In this document: piece by piece, positions 16,779 through 24,799 of the stretch
Numbering within the stretch: the stretch's first letter is position 1
Layout: each line of letters starts with the position of its first letter
NCBI RefSeq assembly: GCF_035958815.1
Contig: NZ_CP108383.1
Coordinates: forward strand, 6,324,001-6,388,000
Origin: Nocardia sp. NBC_01327
Lineage (GTDB): Bacteria > Actinomycetota > Actinomycetes > Mycobacteriales > Mycobacteriaceae
Direction: 5' to 3'
Length of the DNA: 64,000 bases
Position numbers and translations under genes: made by a program
The notes under the pieces: model-generated
The model's input: the letters and a program-made list of their open reading frames with translations, nothing else
Database searches by the model: none
Told to the model about the DNA's origin: nothing

Positions 16779-18191
16779 TCAGGTGCCGGTGTTGCCGGTA
16801 TCGGGCAGCCAGGGCAGCTGCCAGCCGGGGTGACCACGCAGCAGTTCGTCGGCACCGGCCGGCCCCCACGACCCGCGCGGGTAGGACACCGGTTTCGGTG
16901 GATGATCGATCATGGGCTGCAATATCCGCCAGGTTTCCTCCACCACGTCTTCGCGGGTGAAGAGGGAATGCGCACCGGTCAGCGCATCGTGCAGCAGGCG
17001 CTCGTAGGGTTCGGGCGGTTGGCCGAGTTCGGCGGCGAAGGGCAGATCCATGTGCACAGCCTGTTCGGTCGTGCCGGTCGCGCCCTGCGAGGCGAGGATC
17101 AGCCGCAGAGCGGGGTCCGGATCGATCCGCAGTACCAGTTGGTTGGCGGCGACCGGTTGCGGCCGTGGCAGAAATGTCAGCGGCGGCGGGCGGTGGAAGA
17201 CAATCCTGACCTCGGTGGCGCGGGTGGCGAGCGCTTTGCCCGCCCGGATGAACCAGGGCACACCGGCCCAGCGCGGGGTGTTCACCTCGAGGCGCAGGGC
17301 CACGTACGTCTCGGTCACCGATTCTCTGCCCACACCGGTCACGTCCAGGTAGCCCTCGTACTGGCCGGCGATCGTGTGGGCGGGGTCGACGTCCGCGGTG
17401 GCCCGGAAGACATCGGCCTTGCTGTCCCACAGCGCACGCGAACCGGGCCCCGCCGGGGCCTCCATGGCGAGCAGGGCCAGCACCTGCAGCAGGTGGTTCT
17501 GTACCACGTCGCGCAATGCCCCGACCGAATCGTAGAACCGCCCGCGGTCCTCGACGCCGAAGTCCTCGGCCATCGTAATCTGCACGGCGGCAATGTGATC
17601 GCGATTCCACACCGGTTCGAACATGATGTTGTCGAAGCGCAGGAAGGCGATGTCGAGCACCGGTTGTTTGGCCAGAAAGTGGTCGATCCGCAGAATCTGG
17701 TCTTCGTCGAGGGTGCGGTGCAGTTCCTCGTTGAGAGCGCGAGCCGAGTCGAGGTCGTGTCCGAACGGCTTCTCGATCAGCACCGAGGCGCCGTTCGTGA
17801 GTTTCGCCTGCCCCAGCGCCGTGACCACCGGGCCGAACAGTGCGGGTGGTATCGCCAGGTAAAACACTGGCGCAGAGGCATTCTCCAGACGCTCGGCGAG
17901 TTCCCGGTACGTGGCCGGATCGCTGAAATCCCCGCGCAGATAGCTCAGGCGCCGAGCCAGCCGCTCGAATACCTCCGGGTCCACGCTCTGATCGCCGGCC
18001 GCCAGCGCCTCCCGCGCCGCGGTGACAAGCCGGTAGTGGGACCAATCCGCGTGTCCCAGCCCGATGATCGGGCAGTTCAGCCGCCCGGCCGCTTCGAGGC
18101 GATACAGCGCCCGGAAGGTCATCTTCGCCGCCAGATCCCCGGTGATCCCGAAGACGACAAACGCGTCGGCACGGGTCGATGTCGCATTCAT
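16779..18191 (-). CDS. zwf: Glucose-6-phosphate 1-dehydrogenase
   Basis: A 470-residue enzyme oxidising glucose 6-phosphate to 6-phosphogluconolactone with NADP+. The N-terminal nucleotide-binding motif is FGITGDLAAK. The active-site motif is RIDHFLAKQPV, where Phe, Ala and Gln differ from the usual RIDHYLGKE but the Asp-His pair is kept. The C-terminal WGPAGADELL closing segment is also typical. I chose ATG 18191 because GAGGAG precedes it; an in-frame start at 18218 would read through that site. It heads the pgmB-GH65 operon rather than a pentose-phosphate cluster, so this is probably an extra, pathway-specific G6PDH. Confidence 0.93.
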   Translation of the reverse strand: MNATSTRADAFVVFGITGDLAAKMTFRALYRLEAAGRLNCPIIGLGHADWSHYRLVTAAREALAAGDQSVDPEVFERLARRLSYLRGDFSDPATYRELAERLENASAPVFYLAIPPALFGPVVTALGQAKLTNGASVLIEKPFGHDLDSARALNEELHRTLDEDQILRIDHFLAKQPVLDIAFLRFDNIMFEPVWNRDHIAAVQITMAEDFGVEDRGRFYDSVGALRDVVQNHLLQVLALLAMEAPAGPGSRALWDSKADVFRATADVDPAHTIAGQYEGYLDVTGVGRESVTETYVALRLEVNTPRWAGVPWFIRAGKALATRATEVRIVFHRPPPLTFLPRPQPVAANQLVLRIDPDPALRLILASQGATGTTEQAVHMDLPFAAELGQPPEPYERLLHDALTGAHSLFTREDVVEETWRILQPMIDHPPKPVSYPRGSWGPAGADELLRGHPGWQLPWLPDTGNTGT

Positions 18192-18661
18192 GTCAGGCTC
18201 CTCGCGCAGGAAGACCACGGCACAGCTGCCGACGCTACTCCGAGGTTACCGACCGCAACACCGGAAGTCTCGGGCGACAGCAGCCGAACGCCGCCGACCT
18301 GCCCGCCGTGTTCGCATGGATGTAACACACCACCGCCGGGCCGTAACGCCGCCGCCGTATCGTCAGCGCATATCTCGCTGAGACGCACGGTGGAGGGTGG
18401 TGGCGAATTCGATGAGCGGACAACGTATTACGTTCACGGTTGCCGATTGCCTGCGCGCCGTCGCTGCGCAGACGCCTCGATTGGCGCTGCTCTCGGTCGA
18501 TCTCGGCCGGGTCTGGTAGACCCTCACTTCGTTCGTTGCTTCCGGCCGGGTCATGCCCGGCACGCTCCGGGTTCTGTTGTGGACCCGCATTCGCGGCGCA
18601 GTCGCGCCCGCTCCGTTCGCACGGCGTCGATGCGCCGTGCCCACGAACAGTGAGTTCTGCC
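18192..18661. other. 470-bp divergent intergenic region, zwf / NCS1 permease
   Basis: No convincing gene: the open frames here are Arg/Pro/Ser-rich and lack ribosome binding sites. It must hold promoters for the leftward zwf operon and the rightward permease operon. The most regular element is the perfect dyad AACGTATTACGTT at 18422-18434, about 230 bp before the permease ATG, a possible operator. The last 200 bp are GC-rich with several short inverted repeats, so a structured leader is possible. I could not match it to a known riboswitch. Confidence 0.4.
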
Positions 18662-20143
18662 ATGTCCGAGTATTTGCCCAGCGGGCTGCCCGAGGGGTAC
18701 AGCCCTGCCCTCTACAACGATGACCTCGCCCCAGCCAAGAAGCGGAACTGGGGTATCTACAACATCTTCGCCATGTGGATGCAGGACATCCACTCCATCA
18801 CCGTCTACACCTTCGCCGCCGCACTGTTCTTCATGGGACTCAATGGCTGGCAGGTGTTCATCGCGCTCGTGGTGAGCGTGCTGATCATCTGGGGGTTGAT
18901 GAACCTCACCGGCATTGCCGGACAGCGCACGGGGGTTCCGTTTCCGGTGCTGGCCAGAGCAAGTTTCGGCGTATTCGGCGCGAATATTCCGGCCATGATC
19001 CGGGCCGGTATCGCGGTCATCTACTACGGCATCCTCACCTATCTCGGTTCGGTCGGGTTGCAGATCGCTGTGCTGCGGATGGCGCCGGGACTGAAATCGC
19101 TGACAGCGCACTCCTTTCTGGGCCTGCACGCGCTGGGCTGGCTGTGTTTCGCGGTCATGTGGGTGATCCAGCTCCTGGTGGTGCGCCACGGTATGGACAC
19201 CGTGCGCCGCTTCCAGGACTGGGCCGGACCGGCGGTGTGGATCATGATGTTCGCGCTTGCCCTGTGGATGGTCGCGAAATCGCACGGCCACATCTCCTTC
19301 AACCTGTCCCCCGATCAGGCCACCGGGTGGCATCTGAGCTATGAAATGCTCGCCGCCGTCGCGCTCAATGTGTCGTTCTTCTCGACGCTGCTGCTGAACT
19401 TCGCCGATTTCGGGCGACTGGCGCCGAACAGGCGAACGGTGGTGTGGGGCAACTTCTTCGGGCTGCCGGTGAACTTCACGCTGTTCGCCATCGTCGCGGT
19501 CACGGTGACCTCGGCCAGTATCGTGGTCTACGGCGATGCCATCACCGATCCGGTGAAGCTGATCGAGAGGACCGACAGCACGCCGGTGATCCTGGTCGGT
19601 GCGATGGTATTCGTCATCGCCACCATCGGCATCAATATCGTGGCCGACTTCATTTCCTGCGCCTACGATTTCGCCAATCTCGCGCCCCGGCGCATCACCT
19701 TCCTGCGCGGTGGGCTCATCGCGGCCGTGCTGTCGATTCTGCCGTTGCCGTGGCACCTGTACAGCAATCCGGATTCCATCAAGTATTTCGTCGGCGGACT
19801 CGGCGCGTTCCTCGGCCCGCTGTTCGGCGTGCTCGTCGCGGACTACTGGCTGATCCGGCGGGGTCGAGTGGACGTGCACGCCCTGTATTCGGCAGATCCC
19901 GAGGGCCCCTACTACTTCGAGAAGGGCGTGAATCCGCGGGCCGTGGCGGCCATCGTCCCGGCCACCGTGATCGCGGCGGTGACGGCGCTGGTTCCGGCGT
20001 TCACCGATGCCGCGCCGTTCTCGTGGTGCATCGGCGTCGTGCTCGCCGTGCTGGTGTATCTGCCGCTGTCCTGGGCGGGCCGGCACGCGGCGCCGGTCCA
20101 GATCACGGTGGACCCGAGCCCGGAATTGGCGCCGGTGTCATGA
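18662..20143 (+). CDS. NCS1 family nucleobase/hydantoin permease
   Basis: A 493-residue cytoplasmic-membrane protein with about twelve hydrophobic helices. It belongs to nucleobase:cation symporter-1 (cytosine, uracil, allantoin and hydantoin transporters). Family features are the N-terminal LPEGYSPALYNDDLAP and NWGIYNIFAMWMQDIHS, the TM3-4 region PFPVLARASFGVFGANIP, the loop NFADFGRLAPN and FGVLVADYWLIRRG. Substrate is not determined by sequence; the downstream racemase and oxygenase suggest a hydantoin, pyrimidine or purine-derived compound. Its stop codon overlaps the next start (ATGA), so the three genes are translationally coupled. Confidence 0.9.
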   Translation: MSEYLPSGLPEGYSPALYNDDLAPAKKRNWGIYNIFAMWMQDIHSITVYTFAAALFFMGLNGWQVFIALVVSVLIIWGLMNLTGIAGQRTGVPFPVLARASFGVFGANIPAMIRAGIAVIYYGILTYLGSVGLQIAVLRMAPGLKSLTAHSFLGLHALGWLCFAVMWVIQLLVVRHGMDTVRRFQDWAGPAVWIMMFALALWMVAKSHGHISFNLSPDQATGWHLSYEMLAAVALNVSFFSTLLLNFADFGRLAPNRRTVVWGNFFGLPVNFTLFAIVAVTVTSASIVVYGDAITDPVKLIERTDSTPVILVGAMVFVIATIGINIVADFISCAYDFANLAPRRITFLRGGLIAAVLSILPLPWHLYSNPDSIKYFVGGLGAFLGPLFGVLVADYWLIRRGRVDVHALYSADPEGPYYFEKGVNPRAVAAIVPATVIAAVTALVPAFTDAAPFSWCIGVVLAVLVYLPLSWAGRHAAPVQITVDPSPELAPVS

Positions 20144-20895
20144 GAATCGTTGTGATGAACTGCAATACGTCCGCGGCGATGACCGAATCGATCGGTGCGG
20201 CCGCTGCGGCGGCCGCCGGACCCGGCACCGAAATCATTGCCCTGCAACCCGAATGGGGCGTGTCCTCCGCCGAGGGCTACTACGACAGTTTCCTGAGCGC
20301 GGCGGCGGTGCTGGACCGGATCACGACTCTCGACCTCGAATTCGACGCACTCGTCATGGCGGGTTTCGGAGAGCACGGTCGTGAGGGCGCCCGTGAACTG
20401 CTCGATGTCCCCGTCGTCGACATCACCGAAGCGGCGGCCATGACAGCAATGCTGATCAGTCCCCGATTCGGAGTCGTCACCACGCTGCGGCGATCGGTGC
20501 CGCAGATTCACGACAGTCTGCTCACGGCTGGGCTGCTGTCCCGCTGCGCCGCCATCGATGCCACCGAACTCGGTGTGCTGGAACTGGATTCGGACGGTGA
20601 TCGCACCCTCGCGGCCGTCCGGATAGCCGCGGAGCGAGTCATCGCCGAAGGCGCGGAGGCCGTCGTACTCGGATGCGCGGGCATGGCCGACGTCGCCGAA
20701 CAGCTGCGCGGAATTCTCGGCATTCCGGTGATCGACGGCGTTGCGGCAGCGGTGAAGATCGCCGAGGGACTGGTCGATCTGCGTCTGCGCACCGCCAAGT
20801 CCGCGAGCTACGCCCCGCCGATGCCGAAAGCGCGTCCCGGCTGGCCGGTCAGCACACACATCCACACTCGTCCCGCGAAAGGGGCCACCCTGTGA
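20140..20895 (+). CDS. Asp/Glu/hydantoin racemase-family protein lacking the first catalytic Cys
   Basis: A 251-residue protein of the Asp/Glu racemase superfamily, closest in style to hydantoin/allantoin racemases: N-terminal MNCNTSAAMTESI and the C-terminal half with VVLGCAGMADVAEQL (Cys179). In cofactor-independent racemases two cysteines act from opposite faces; the first normally lies in a motif like ACFxDxG. Here the equivalent reads MAGFGEHG, with Gly75 in place of Cys. The protein may therefore be a one-base isomerase, a decarboxylase-like enzyme or a binding protein rather than a classical racemase. It overlaps the permease gene by four bases and the oxygenase gene by four bases. Confidence 0.82.
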   Translation: MRIVVMNCNTSAAMTESIGAAAAAAAGPGTEIIALQPEWGVSSAEGYYDSFLSAAAVLDRITTLDLEFDALVMAGFGEHGREGARELLDVPVVDITEAAAMTAMLISPRFGVVTTLRRSVPQIHDSLLTAGLLSRCAAIDATELGVLELDSDGDRTLAAVRIAAERVIAEGAEAVVLGCAGMADVAEQLRGILGIPVIDGVAAAVKIAEGLVDLRLRTAKSASYAPPMPKARPGWPVSTHIHTRPAKGATL

Positions 20896-21851
20896 CCGTC
20901 GTTCCGCTCATCGATCTGTCGCTACCCCGCGAGCGTGTGGCGGCACAGATCGACCAGGCCAACCATCAGGTCGGATTCTTCGGCATCGTCGGCCACCGCG
21001 TTGATCCACATCTGCTAGACGAAATGTACACGGTGACAACCGAATTCTTCGATCTCCCGATCGAGGAGAAGCTCCGCTACCGTTCGATCGAACCCGGTAT
21101 CAGCCGCGGCTATATGCCGCCGAAATCCCGGGCGCTCGCCCAGACGCGCGGCAGGATGACTCCCGCCGATCTGGTCGAGTTCTATTCCATCGGCGCACTG
21201 ACGATTCCGCCCGACGACCCGTACTATTCCCCCGCACAGGCCGGAGTCAATTTCCGCCCCAATATCTGGCCGCGGCACTCCGCACGATTCCGCGAGGTGT
21301 GGAGCGAGTACTACCGCGCCATGGAAGCCCTCGCCGCCGACCTCATGCGCCTGTTCGCCCTGGCGCTGCGGTTACCGGAAGCGTTCTTCGACAACCACAT
21401 CGATCGCCATATCTCCAATCTCTTCGCCAACCACTACCCGCCGCTGGACGACGACCCGGAACCGGGCCAGCTCCGCGTCGGCGAGCATTCCGACTACGGC
21501 AGTCTCACCCTGCTGTACCAGCGTGACGAGGTCGGTGGACTGCAAGTGCACACCGGCGGCCGCTGGCATCCGGTCGCACCCGTCCCCGATTCCTTCGTCA
21601 TCAATATCGGCGATCTCATGCAGCGCTGGAGCAATAATCGCTGGGTCTCCACTCTCCACCGAGTCCAGAATCCACCCCCGGGCACCCCCGCCGCCCGCCG
21701 GCTGAGCTTCCCCTTCTTCTGTCAGCCCAACTACGACACCCTCATCGAAACCCTGCCCACCTGTAAGGACACCGATACGCCAGACCTGTTCGAGCCCATC
21801 ACCTCCGGCGCGAACATGATCGCCAAGACCGAGTCGAGCTTCGCGCTCTAG
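20892..21851 (+). CDS. Isopenicillin-N-synthase-family Fe(II)/2-oxoglutarate-type dioxygenase
   Basis: A 319-residue non-haem iron oxygenase. The iron triad is visible: His199 and Asp201 in GEHSDYGSLTLL and His256 in STLHRVQNP. Arg270-Leu-Ser272 of RRLSFPFF is the RxS motif that binds 2-oxoglutarate in this family. The N-terminal VPLIDLS and GFFGIVGH are also typical. The substrate is unknown; the linked NCS1 permease makes a nucleobase- or hydantoin-like compound plausible (compare fungal thymine 7-hydroxylase of the same fold). The GTG start overlaps the racemase stop (GTGA). Confidence 0.88.
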   Translation: MTVVPLIDLSLPRERVAAQIDQANHQVGFFGIVGHRVDPHLLDEMYTVTTEFFDLPIEEKLRYRSIEPGISRGYMPPKSRALAQTRGRMTPADLVEFYSIGALTIPPDDPYYSPAQAGVNFRPNIWPRHSARFREVWSEYYRAMEALAADLMRLFALALRLPEAFFDNHIDRHISNLFANHYPPLDDDPEPGQLRVGEHSDYGSLTLLYQRDEVGGLQVHTGGRWHPVAPVPDSFVINIGDLMQRWSNNRWVSTLHRVQNPPPGTPAARRLSFPFFCQPNYDTLIETLPTCKDTDTPDLFEPITSGANMIAKTESSFAL

Positions 21852-21881
21852 GCACCCGGATTCCTCCGGCTCCGCGCCCTG

Positions 21882-21911
21882 CCGCGACCTCAGCCGACGC
21901 TGCGGTCGCGG
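21882..21911. terminator. Hairpin between convergent oxygenase and asparaginase genes
   Basis: CCGCGACC at 21882-21889 pairs with GGTCGCGG at 21904-21911 around a 14-bp loop, ending exactly before the asparaginase stop codon. A smaller hairpin CCGGA-TTCC-TCCGG lies at 21856-21869 after the oxygenase stop. The genes converge, so bidirectional termination is likely. Confidence 0.5.
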
Positions 21912-23063
21912 TCAGCGCGTGGCGAACGCGTCCTGGACCTTGTGCGGGTCGGTGATGTCGTTGACGAGCAAGAGCTGCACCAGGATTCGGGATTTGGACG
22001 GGTTCAGGTCGAGGGAGGCGACGGTGCCCAGATCGTCGTCGTTCACTTCGGCATTGCGGACCGTCGAGCCCGAACCGACCCGGGTGGAGCGCACCGCGAT
22101 GATGCCCTTCTTCGCCGCGTCGCCGAGGGCGGACAGGACCGGTTTGGCGGTATTGCCGTCGCCCACACCGGCGAGCACGATGCCCTTGGCGTCATGGCCG
22201 AGCGCATCGTTCACCGGGTCCGCGTCCACACCGGCATAGGAGTAGACGATGTCGACGCGCGGCATCGAATTCTCCGGGACCGGGAAGCGGGGACGGTGCT
22301 GTTCGGTTGCGGGACGGTAGAAGTGGACCTCCGCGGCATCGACGTGACCCACCGGGCCGTCGTTGGGCGAGACGAAGGTTTGCAGGCTGGTGGTATTGGT
22401 CTTCGTCACATCGTGCGCGCCGTGGATGGTGTCATTGAGCACCACCAGCGTGCCGTGCCCCCGCGCGTCGGGCGATGCGGCCACCTGGACCGCCGAGCGC
22501 AGATTGGCCGGGCCGTCGGCGCTGAGCGCCGTGGAGGGCCGCATCGATCCGGCCAGCACGACCGGTTTGTCGGCGGCAACCACATTGTCGAGGAAGAACG
22601 CGGTCTCCTCGATGGTGTCGGTGCCGTGCGTGATCACCACGCCGTCGGCCTTGTTGCCGGCGAAGATCTCATTGATCCGGCGGGCGAGCGGGAGCCAGAC
22701 CGCATCGCTCATATCCTGGCTGCCGATATTGGAGATCTGCTCGGTGGAGAGGGTGGCGATCTTGTCGATGCCGGGGACCGCGTCGATGAGGTCCTTCGCG
22801 CTGGCCTCGCCCGCGGTGTAGCCGACCGCGGAGTTCGCATTGGCCTTGCCGGCGATGGTGCCGCCGGTGGCCAGGATCGTGATCCGCGGCAGGTTGCCGG
22901 GCGCGGGGGCGGCTTGACCGGACGCGGGCGCGGGGGCGGCCCGGCCGGAGGTGGCCGTGGTGGAGGCCGGAGCACTGTCACTGGCCGGATCGCTGCACCC
23001 CACGACCAGAACAGCAACGCCGGCGACAACACTCGCGAATACAGTGGCGGACTTTCGCGCCAT
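21912..23063 (-). CDS. Type II L-asparaginase, lipoprotein
   Basis: A 383-residue enzyme hydrolysing L-asparagine to L-aspartate and ammonia. The N-terminus is a lipoprotein signal with lipobox LVVGC (Cys23), then a Ser/Ala/Pro-rich linker to about residue 62, so the enzyme is anchored outside the cytoplasmic membrane. Catalytic motifs are ILATGGTIAGKAN with the nucleophile Thr, and VITHGTDTIEETAFFLD with the second Thr and Asp. The family AGSMRPSTALSADGP follows. The ATG has GGAAGGAG upstream. It starts 26 bp after the antiporter gene. Its location outside the cell next to an aspartate importer and decarboxylase gives a clear role: supplying extracellular aspartate. Confidence 0.92.
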   Translation of the reverse strand: MARKSATVFASVVAGVAVLVVGCSDPASDSAPASTTATSGRAAPAPASGQAAPAPGNLPRITILATGGTIAGKANANSAVGYTAGEASAKDLIDAVPGIDKIATLSTEQISNIGSQDMSDAVWLPLARRINEIFAGNKADGVVITHGTDTIEETAFFLDNVVAADKPVVLAGSMRPSTALSADGPANLRSAVQVAASPDARGHGTLVVLNDTIHGAHDVTKTNTTSLQTFVSPNDGPVGHVDAAEVHFYRPATEQHRPRFPVPENSMPRVDIVYSYAGVDADPVNDALGHDAKGIVLAGVGDGNTAKPVLSALGDAAKKGIIAVRSTRVGSGSTVRNAEVNDDDLGTVASLDLNPSKSRILVQLLLVNDITDPHKVQDAFATR

Positions 23064-23089
23064 TCGACACTCCTTCCGACTCCGGTCGG

Positions 23090-24775
23090 TCAGCCGAGAG
23101 TTGTCGCCATTGCCACGGCGACCGGTCCCAGCAGCGGCAGGACAACATTGGAGAGGGCGTAGACGATCGTGTAGGACATGAGCGGGGTGGTATTGCCCGC
23201 GACCTGCTGCACGGCGGTGATGCCGGGCGTCGAGCACTGCTGACCGGTGATGGCGCCCAGTACGAGTGGCGCCGGGAGCTTCATGAGCTTCCATCCGACC
23301 GCGAGTGAGATGCACGCCGGGATGCCGGTCATGAGCACACCGGTGATCGGCAGGCCCCAGCCGAATTTCTGCACCAGACTCACGGCCTGCGGGCCGGAGG
23401 TCAAACCCACCACCGCGATGAACACCGATAGGCCGAGAGTCTTGATGACGTCCGCGGCGGCCGGAGCGTACTGGCCGATCACCGGATTCTTCGATCGGAA
23501 CCAGCCGAACAGCAATCCGGACAGCAGACAGCCGCCACCGGTGCCGAGCGTCAGCGGAATGGTGCCCAGCTGCACCACCCCCTTGCCGATCAGGAACCCC
23601 AGCGCCACCCCAAGCGCAATGTAGATGATGTCGGCCTTGACACTCGGGTCGAGCCGATAGCCCAGCGCCGGAACGGTTTTGGCGAGATCCGCCTTCGCCC
23701 CCGTCAGTTTGAGAGTGTCGCCGCGCTGGACGGGAGTGTTCGGCCGCAGCGGAAGTTCCTTGTCCTCGCGCACCAGGCCGGTGACGTAGAGCCCGGTCCC
23801 GAGGTGCTGCCCCAATTCACCCAGCGTCGTGGCTTTGACGTGGCGGTGATCGAGCACCACCTGGGCGATGTCGAGGCTGGTCCCCAGCGCCGCACCGGGC
23901 ACGATCTCGGTGCCGATGGCGCCTTCGGCCGGCACCATATCCTCGCGCCGCCCCACCACGAGCACCTCGTCCCCCGGCTGCAGGACGGTGTCGGCGGCGG
24001 CGCTGACCGAATCGCCCTTCCGGAGAACCCGTTCCACGGTCAGATTGCCACCGAGGTCGGACATGACCCCGCCGATGGTGCGCCCGGCGACCTGCTCGAC
24101 CTTGAACGCGCGGCCGACCAGCTCGGGCGCGGCGGCCACATGCTGGCCGTCATCGTCGTCATCGCCGCCGCCGAGCTGCTTCCACAGCTTCTCCGCCTCG
24201 GTGCGCAGGTTGACGCGCATGACGAGCGGGAAGATCTGGCTCGACAGCAGTACGACCACGATCAGTCCGCAGATATACGAAATCGAGTACGCGGTACCGA
24301 CATTCGCCTGCAGCGTGGCGATCTCGACGGCCGGCCGATCGAGGCGGGCGATGGCGTCGGTGGCGGTACCGACCGCCGCGGACTCCGTCGCGCCACCGGC
24401 CATCAGACCCGCCGCGGTACCGGGGTCGAGATTCAGAATGAGCACCGCGGCCGCGGTGATACTCAGGACGCTGGCGACCTCGATCACGGTGAATGTGCCG
24501 TACCGCAGGCTCTTTCGGTTGAGGCTGGCGAAGAATGTGGGACCGGAGATATAGCCCAGGGTGAAGATGAACATGGCGAAGGCGATATTCTTGACCTGGT
24601 CGTTCAGGACTATGTGCCCTGCCATGCCGACGAAGATGGCCACGATCAGGGTGCCGGCGACTCCACCCAGCGACAGCTTCCACACCCGGATCTTGCCGAC
24701 CGCGTAACCCCCTGCCAGACAAAGGAACAGCGCCAGCTCGGGGGTGTCCTGCAGCAGCCTTTTGACAGCGTCCAT
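23090..24775 (-). CDS. aspT: Aspartate:alanine antiporter (AspT, AAEx family)
   Basis: A 561-residue membrane protein with two blocks of about five to six hydrophobic helices flanking a cytoplasmic region (about residues 190-370) with two TrkA_C/RCK_C-like domains. Membrane motifs GGATESAAVG and GAITGQQCSTPGITAVQ match the AspT/YidE/YbjL duplication. AspT exchanges external aspartate for internal alanine; with cytoplasmic decarboxylation this is electrogenic and consumes a proton. It lies between the decarboxylase gene (24 bp upstream) and the asparaginase gene, which identifies the substrate well. Confidence 0.92.
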   Translation of the reverse strand: MDAVKRLLQDTPELALFLCLAGGYAVGKIRVWKLSLGGVAGTLIVAIFVGMAGHIVLNDQVKNIAFAMFIFTLGYISGPTFFASLNRKSLRYGTFTVIEVASVLSITAAAVLILNLDPGTAAGLMAGGATESAAVGTATDAIARLDRPAVEIATLQANVGTAYSISYICGLIVVVLLSSQIFPLVMRVNLRTEAEKLWKQLGGGDDDDDGQHVAAAPELVGRAFKVEQVAGRTIGGVMSDLGGNLTVERVLRKGDSVSAAADTVLQPGDEVLVVGRREDMVPAEGAIGTEIVPGAALGTSLDIAQVVLDHRHVKATTLGELGQHLGTGLYVTGLVREDKELPLRPNTPVQRGDTLKLTGAKADLAKTVPALGYRLDPSVKADIIYIALGVALGFLIGKGVVQLGTIPLTLGTGGGCLLSGLLFGWFRSKNPVIGQYAPAAADVIKTLGLSVFIAVVGLTSGPQAVSLVQKFGWGLPITGVLMTGIPACISLAVGWKLMKLPAPLVLGAITGQQCSTPGITAVQQVAGNTTPLMSYTIVYALSNVVLPLLGPVAVAMATTLG

Positions 24776-24799
24776 GAATCCCTCCTAGGTCGGGCGCGG

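Noticed and set aside
18440..18661. N-terminal extension of the NCS1 permease.
   Set aside because: Arg/Ser/Cys-rich sequence unlike the family; the conserved permease N-terminus begins at the ATG at 18662.
18235..18663. A 142-codon leftward open frame upstream of zwf.
   Set aside because: Composition is that of a shadow frame, there is no recognisable domain, and it fills a divergent promoter region.
20140..20895. A frameshift or sequencing error as explanation for the missing first Cys of the racemase-like protein.
   Set aside because: The surrounding motif (MAGFGEHGREGARELL) is in frame and well formed; Gly is a clean substitution, not a disrupted region.
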